Positions 6,194-9,056 of a DNA stretch of 9,056 nucleotides are shown here, piece by piece. A model generated the notes under the pieces. That model was not told the origin of the DNA and ran no database searches. It saw only the letters and a list, made by a program, of their open reading frames with translations. Position 1 is the stretch's first letter. Each line of letters starts with the position of its first letter. The stretch is from SFLA01 sp045533895 (GTDB lineage Bacteria > Bacillota > Clostridia > Oscillospirales > CAG-382): contig JAZSIT010000069.1 in assembly GCA_045533895.1 (NCBI GenBank), positions 1 through 9,056 on the forward strand, written 5' to 3'. The translations under genes were made by a program, and so were the position numbers.

Positions 6194-7421
6194 GACCTTA
6201 CTCCGTAAATACGCACGTCTTGCAGTACGCACCGGCGCCAACGTTCAGAAGGGACAGTACGTTGTCGTACGCGCTTCTGTTGAGATGTATGAGTTTGCAG
6301 GCATGGTCGTTGAGGAAGCATACCGTGCAGGCGCAAGAGAGGTTAGAGTTGACTGGAGATATTCCTATACCACCAAGATGGCATACAGACATCAGTCTCT
6401 CACCAACCTTTGCAAGGTTCACGATTGGCAGGTAGCAAAGCAGGCGTTTGACTGCGAGGTGCTTCCCGCATATATCAATATAGTTTCCGACGGACCCGAT
6501 GCACTTAAGGGCGTAAACGGTGAAAAGATGCAGAAGGCATCTATCGCCGCACACAAGGTGTTCAAGAAATACACCGATGAAATGGACAATAATTACCAGT
6601 GGACCATCGTTGCCGCCGCAGGCAAGGACTGGGCAAAGAAGGTTTTCCCCGGCGAGCGCACCTCTGTTGCGGTTGAAAAGCTGTGGCAGACCATTCTCTC
6701 CACCGTGTACGTTAACAATACTCCCGACGCTGAGAAGGCTTGGGCAGACCATAACGCAGATTTTGCCGATAAGTGCAAACGCCTTAACGATGCGAAGTTT
6801 GATTATCTTGAATACAAATCCGCAAACGGTACCGATTTCCGCTGCACTCTTAACCCCAAGGTTATGTGGCTTGGCGGCGGTGAGGTAACCAAGGGCGTAT
6901 ACTACAATCCCAATATGCCTACCGAGGAGATATTCACCACCCCCGTTGCCGGCAAGTGCGACGGTACTCTCGTTTCCACAAAGCCTCTTTCCGTACGCGG
7001 AAATCTGGTTGAGAATTTTGTTCTCACCTTTACTGACGGTAAGGTTACTGACATAAAGGCAGAAAAGGGTGAGGATATCTTAAGACAGCTTATCTCCTCC
7101 GATGAGGGCGCAGGAAAGCTGGGCGAGCTTGCGCTCGTTCCTCACGACAGCCCCATAAGCAACTCCGGAATTCTGTTCTTTAACACTCTGTTTGATGAAA
7201 ATGCCGCTTGCCACGTAGCACTCGGCAGAGGCTTTGGCAACCTTATGGAGGGTTATGAGAATATGACCAAGGAACAGCTTACCGAAGCAGGCATTAACGA
7301 CAGTATGATCCACGTTGACTTTATGATCGGCTGTGCAGACCTGTCCATCGTCGGCTATAAGGACGGCAAGGCAACACCCATTTTCACCAACGGAAATTGG
7401 GATGAAGAATTTGTTAAATAA
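6186..7421 (+). CDS. M29-family aminopeptidase
   Basis: A cytoplasmic metallo-aminopeptidase of family M29 (AmpS/PepS/aminopeptidase T type) that removes N-terminal residues from peptides using a two-metal centre. The 411-residue length is typical. The family landmarks are present: YARLAVRTGANVQKGQ at 9-24, NPNMPTEEIFTTP at 241-253 (metal-ligand Glu), GELALVP near 313 with Glu314, CHVALGRGF with His343, and MIHVDFMIG with His376 and Asp378. The assignment of metal ligands is by analogy with the family pattern. The start at 6186 has GGAGG nine bases upstream inside yajC and overlaps the yajC stop by 8 bp, so the two genes are probably translationally coupled. It ends the plus-strand set and is followed by a terminator within 10 bases. 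Confidence 0.95.
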   Translation: MTKTLLRKYARLAVRTGANVQKGQYVVVRASVEMYEFAGMVVEEAYRAGAREVRVDWRYSYTTKMAYRHQSLTNLCKVHDWQVAKQAFDCEVLPAYINIVSDGPDALKGVNGEKMQKASIAAHKVFKKYTDEMDNNYQWTIVAAAGKDWAKKVFPGERTSVAVEKLWQTILSTVYVNNTPDAEKAWADHNADFADKCKRLNDAKFDYLEYKSANGTDFRCTLNPKVMWLGGGEVTKGVYYNPNMPTEEIFTTPVAGKCDGTLVSTKPLSVRGNLVENFVLTFTDGKVTDIKAEKGEDILRQLISSDEGAGKLGELALVPHDSPISNSGILFFNTLFDENAACHVALGRGFGNLMEGYENMTKEQLTEAGINDSMIHVDFMIGCADLSIVGYKDGKATPIFTNGNWDEEFVK

Positions 7422-7428
7422 ATGCCAA

Positions 7429-7454
7429 AAACCCGCATTCATGCGGGTTTTTTC
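7429..7454 (+). terminator. Intrinsic terminator after the aminopeptidase gene
   Basis: AAACCCGCAT 7429-7438 pairs with ATGCGGGTTT 7441-7450, followed by a T tract to 7453. It probably ends the rny-ymdB-yajC-peptidase transcript. Confidence 0.95.
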
Positions 7455-7461
7455 ATTGCGA

Positions 7462-7492
7462 GAGGGGAACGGGATACCCCGTTAAACCCCTC
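7462..7492. repeat. G/C-rich inverted repeat
   Basis: GAGGGG 7462-7467 pairs with CCCCTC 7487-7492 and AACGGG 7468-7473 with CCCGTT 7478-7483, with an AAA bulge and an ATAC loop. No coding potential is seen. It could be a relic of a dispersed intergenic element. Confidence 0.6.
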
Positions 7493-7528
7493 CCCTGCAA
7501 TGTAGCCACAATGTTTCGATAATTGTAG

Positions 7529-7548
7529 GGCAGAGGCTTGCCTCTGCC
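7529..7548. repeat. Short palindromic intergenic element, second type
   Basis: GGCAGAGG 7529-7536 and CCTCTGCC 7541-7548 with loop CTTG, preceded by TTGTAG. The layout GTAGGG plus 8-bp palindrome plus 4-base loop resembles that at 4976-4999, suggesting the same kind of element with a different stem sequence. Confidence 0.65.
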
Positions 7549-7621
7549 GCAAACTGTTCGCACTACACTAATGTCTATAGTTCTAAAAGTCTCCGTTGAA
7601 GCGGGGCGGCTGTATAAACAA

Positions 7622-7702
7622 AGCAGAAAACGTATTTCGCGAGCGTGCTGTAGATTACTACTGCTAGCGAAGCGAAATCGTTTAGAAACGCAAAAATAAA
7701 AA
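7622..7702 (+). repeat. Structured intergenic repeat, long copy 1
   Basis: Contains GCAGAAAACG, a hairpin and the 3' flank TTTAGAAACGCAAAA-A-TAAAAA. The hairpin has outer arms ATTTCGC 7634-7640 and GCGAAAT 7672-7678, extended by CG/CG across a bulged T at 7633. The inner part GCTGTA...TACTGC forms GC pairs, a T-T mismatch and GTA/TAC closing a six-base loop. The inner motif, T bulge and 3' flank all recur in long copy 2 at 8759-8850 although the outer stem sequence differs. Confidence 0.72.
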
Positions 7703-7726
7703 GGAATTTGTTGCCGACAAATTCCT
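7702..7726. repeat. Perfect inverted repeat after long copy 1
   Basis: AGGAATTTGT 7702-7711 pairs with ACAAATTCCT 7717-7726, loop TGCCG, preceded by an A-rich tract and followed by ACC. An equivalent hairpin follows long copy 2, so it may belong to the repeat. On the minus strand the following A tract would read as a T run, so it could also help terminate the lipoprotein transcript. Confidence 0.75.
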
Positions 7727-7742
7727 ACCGAATAAAAACAAC

Positions 7743-7774
7743 AATGCGAGAGATATATTACAATCTCTCGCATT
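7743..7774 (-). terminator. Terminator-like hairpin downstream of the lipoprotein gene, possibly bidirectional
   Basis: AATGCGAGAGAT 7743-7754 pairs with ATCTCTCGCATT 7763-7774 around an 8-base loop. Each side is flanked by T-rich sequence on the outgoing strand (minus strand GTTGTTTTTA; plus strand TTTGTTATT). It lies about 60 bp past the minus-strand lipoprotein stop and is its most likely terminator. Confidence 0.75.
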
Positions 7775-7793
7775 TGTTATTACGTATCAAAGC

Positions 7794-7829
7794 TTTTTGC
7801 GTTTCGGTCTACTGTTTTTTACCGAGCGA
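7794..7829 (-). repeat. Structured intergenic repeat, short copy 1
   Basis: A 36-bp segment identical at 34 of 36 positions to 9008-9043. On the minus strand it reads as GGTAAAAAAC-GTAGA followed directly by CGAAACGCAAAAA. These are the two flanks of long copy 2, joined without its central hairpin. It begins four bases beyond the lipoprotein stop codon. Confidence 0.78.
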
Positions 7830-7833
7830 AATA

Positions 7834-8592
7834 TTACTTAGCTGCGTATACTTCGAGTTCAGAAAGGAACGCCCAACCGTCACGTGCAACATTGATTTCA
7901 ACGTATCTGCCGTTGCCGGAGAAGTTTACTGCGAATTCCTTAACCTTGAGTTCAAGCTCGTCTTCAGCGCCGGTAGCAACGGAACCAACGTCGGTCCAGT
8001 TTTCGCCGTCTTCAGAAATACGTACAGAGATGTTGGAGTTCTTGCAGCCGATACCGTTGGAAAGAACTTCGGTGCCGTACCATACGGAAACCTGTGCGAG
8101 AGACATAACTTCGCCAAGGTCGATTACGAAAGTATGTGCGCCTGCGTAAGAGGGAACGAGGTAGCTGTAGCCTGCCCAGATAGCAGCAGCGTAATCATCA
8201 TCTGCGGTGGGTTCCTTAACGCCATCGGTAAGGGTAACGTTTTCTTCATCGGGATAAGCGATGGGAGCGTTTGCGTCCCAGCCCCAGCCTACATCTGCAC
8301 CGCCCTGACGGAACTGCTCGGTAGCGGTATAGGTCTTACCAACAGAAACGAGTTCGCCAACTTCTGCTGCGGGAGGCAGAGGTTCTTCAGAGGGTTCTTC
8401 GGGAGCTTCGGAAGGTTCATCGGGAGTTTCGGAAGCTTCGGGAGCCTTGGAAGTTTCGGGAGCCTTGCTGTCTTCTGCGGGAGCGGAAGATTCGGTTGCG
8501 GGAGTAGAGTTATCTGCAGGAGTTTCTTCGCATGCAACGAGACAAACTGCAAATACCATAACGAGAGCAAGAATAAATGCTATTTTCTTCAT
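7834..8592 (-). CDS. Lipoprotein with P/S/E/T-rich linker and discoidin-like (F5/8 type C) domain
   Basis: A 252-residue secreted, lipid-anchored protein. Residues 1-20 form a lipoprotein signal peptide (KK, hydrophobic core) with lipobox LVAC and Cys21 as the predicted lipidated residue. Residues 22-75 are a low-complexity linker of Pro, Ser, Glu, Thr and Ala with KAPE/SEAPEEPSE-type repeats, likely to span the cell wall. Residues about 78-252 look like a discoidin or F5/8 type C beta-sandwich: LTDGVKEP, FVIDLGEVMSLAQVSVWYG, ISVRISEDGENWTDVG, RYVEINVARDGWAFLSELEVYAAK. Such domains commonly bind carbohydrate, so a surface glycan-binding role is a reasonable inference, but no catalytic domain is attached. 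The start at 8592 has AGGAG about nine bases upstream. The gene is monocistronic with its own promoter. Confidence 0.85.
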   Translation of the reverse strand: MKKIAFILALVMVFAVCLVACEETPADNSTPATESSAPAEDSKAPETSKAPEASETPDEPSEAPEEPSEEPLPPAAEVGELVSVGKTYTATEQFRQGGADVGWGWDANAPIAYPDEENVTLTDGVKEPTADDDYAAAIWAGYSYLVPSYAGAHTFVIDLGEVMSLAQVSVWYGTEVLSNGIGCKNSNISVRISEDGENWTDVGSVATGAEDELELKVKEFAVNFSGNGRYVEINVARDGWAFLSELEVYAAK

Positions 8593-8635
8593 GAATATTT
8601 CTCCTTTTTTTGTTAATAGCTTTTTGCTAATTCAC

Positions 8636-8664
8636 ATTCTACCATAAAAAAACCAATATGTCAA
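8636..8664 (-). promoter_or_regulatory. Consensus SigA promoter of the lipoprotein gene
   Basis: On the minus strand TTGACA (8659-8664), a 17-bp spacer and TAGAAT (8636-8641). The start would be near 8629, giving a leader of about 37 nt with an A-rich tract and AAGGAG before the ATG. Confidence 0.9.
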
Positions 8665-8711
8665 CCGGAAAATAAGGAACAAAAAAAATAATAACATTTT
8701 TAATCACACCC

Positions 8712-8744
8712 AAAGCAACGTCAGCATCCCACTAAAGCAACGTC
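8712..8744. repeat. Two direct copies of AAAGCAACGTC
   Basis: The 11-mer occurs at 8712-8722 and 8734-8744, a 22-bp period, upstream of long repeat copy 2. Possibly an operator or chance; nothing links it to a gene. Confidence 0.4.
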
Positions 8745-8758
8745 TTGAAATGAGCGAT

Positions 8759-8850
8759 GGTAAAAAGCTGTAGAAAAGGTCTTTTACGCGCGTGGTGCTG
8801 TACGAGGGTACTGCCCACCGCGTAAAAGCCTTTAGAAACGCAAAATAAAA
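8759..8850 (+). repeat. Structured intergenic repeat, long copy 2
   Basis: Flanks GGTAAAAAGCTGTAGAA (8759-8775) and TTTAGAAACGCAAAATAAAA (8831-8850) enclose a hairpin. Its outer stem is CTTTTACGCG 8781-8790 with CGCGTAAAAG 8819-8828, extended by GG/CC across a bulged T at 8780. Then come GTGG 8792-8795 with CCAC 8815-8818, GC/GC, a T-T mismatch (8799 and 8812) and GTAC/GTAC around loop GAGG. The T bulge, T-T mismatch and inner motif are the same as in long copy 1, while the outer stem has changed on both sides. Confidence 0.75.
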
Positions 8851-8878
8851 AATTCCCGTAGGTTTTCTACGGGAATTT
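8850..8878. repeat. Perfect inverted repeat after long copy 2
   Basis: AAATTCCCGTAG 8850-8861 pairs with CTACGGGAATTT 8867-8878, loop GTTTT, followed by ACC. It occupies the same place relative to the long repeat as 7702-7726, with a different stem. It may act as a terminator but lacks a plus-strand T run. Confidence 0.75.
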
Positions 8879-8921
8879 ACCTTATGTTTAGTTGTGGGAG
8901 AGCGGGGCGTCAGAGCGGGGT

Positions 8922-8950
8922 CCCTGCAAATGCTACCAGCATTTGTGGGG
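8922..8950. repeat. Inverted repeat in the 3' gene-free region
   Basis: CAAATGCT 8927-8934 pairs with AGCATTTG 8938-8945 (loop ACC), with outer CCC 8922-8924 and GGG 8948-8950 across a TG/TG mismatch. No coding potential is seen around it. Confidence 0.6.
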
Positions 8951-8970
8951 TGCGTTTCGAGGGCGCCGCC

Positions 8971-9002
8971 CCCTACATTGGGTGTTCGCTAAAGCAAACA
9001 TC
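8971..9002 (+). repeat. Short intergenic repeat, copy B
   Basis: A 28/32 match to 3082-3113. The differences are one A/G change and a TTT-to-AAA change between TTCGCT and GCAAACATC. It is followed almost directly by short copy 2 of the structured family. Confidence 0.7.
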
Positions 9003-9007
9003 AAATA

Positions 9008-9043
9008 TTTTTGCGTTTCGTTCTACAGTTTTTTACCGAGCGA
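9008..9043 (-). repeat. Structured intergenic repeat, short copy 2
   Basis: Matches 7794-7829 at 34 of 36 positions in the same orientation, and corresponds on the minus strand to the fused flanks of long copy 2. It lies 13 bases from the end of the window, so whatever follows it is not visible. Confidence 0.78.
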
Positions 9044-9056
9044 TTATTCGCCGTAG

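Noticed and set aside
5087..6241. 384-codon minus-strand frame opposite ymdB and yajC
   Set aside because: It spans two well-supported genes on the other strand and has a composition typical of shadow frames (His/Cys/Phe-rich without motifs).
7708..8616. 302-codon plus-strand frame opposite the lipoprotein gene
   Set aside because: Its Gly/Ser/Phe repeats are the reverse reading of the P/S/E/T linker codons. The minus-strand gene has promoter, ribosome binding site, lipobox and domain.
7622..8850. Integron attC sites or a CRISPR array
   Set aside because: There is no regular spacing and no repeat-spacer periodicity. The R-box-like ends of attC sites and any integrase gene are absent.

Overview
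The window looks like a piece of an uncultured Gram-positive, Clostridia-type genome, probably a metagenome-derived contig. Evidence for this is the rny-ymdB pair, the nifS-like/thiI pair without a rhodanese domain, strong SigA-type promoters (TTGACA/TATAAT, 17-bp spacers), GGAGG-type ribosome binding sites, and lipoproteins with Firmicute-style signal peptides. There are no rRNA or tRNA genes, no CRISPR array, no insertion sequence and no obvious defence operon.

Layout. (1) 1-178 is not genomic as it stands. An 85-bp block at 94-178 matches, from memory, the DNBSEQ (MGI/BGISEQ) library adapter: two adapter arms around a 10-base index. It separates two copies of the same piece of thiI. The first bases are therefore a sequencing/assembly artefact, and the apparent C-terminus of ThiI is encoded by adapter. 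(2) 155-2328, minus strand: a cysteine desulfurase overlapping thiI by 4 bp (ATGA), driven by a consensus promoter. Together they form a sulfur-transfer unit for 4-thiouridine in tRNA. (3) 2426-3054, plus strand: an AT-rich island with a TTG-started small gene resembling the PBECR3 nuclease-like family, followed by a second promoter sharing 17 bp with the first. That promoter drives a short transcript that can fold into several hairpins, a possible pseudoknot and a terminator/antiterminator pair. (4) 3231-7454, plus strand: rny (RNase Y), ymdB (phosphodiesterase), a yajC-like gene carrying a lipoprotein signal, and an M29 aminopeptidase, closed by a strong terminator. (5) 7455-7833: gene-free, filled with hairpins and repeats. 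(6) 7834-8664, minus strand: a lipoprotein with a P/S/E/T-rich linker and a discoidin-like (F5/8 type C) domain, with its own consensus promoter. (7) 8665-9056: gene-free, again repeats and hairpins.

Gene-free stretches longer than 300 bases. 3055-3388 holds one short intergenic repeat and the rny promoter and leader. 7422-7833 holds a terminator, three further hairpins, one long and one short copy of a structured repeat family. 8593-9056 holds the lipoprotein promoter, the second long and second short copy of that family, and a partner of the 3082-3113 repeat.

The main points for a second look are the adapter chimera, the structured RNA and its shared promoter module beside the PBECR3-like gene, the structured intergenic repeat family whose two long copies keep the same fold with different stem sequences, and the lipobox on YajC.
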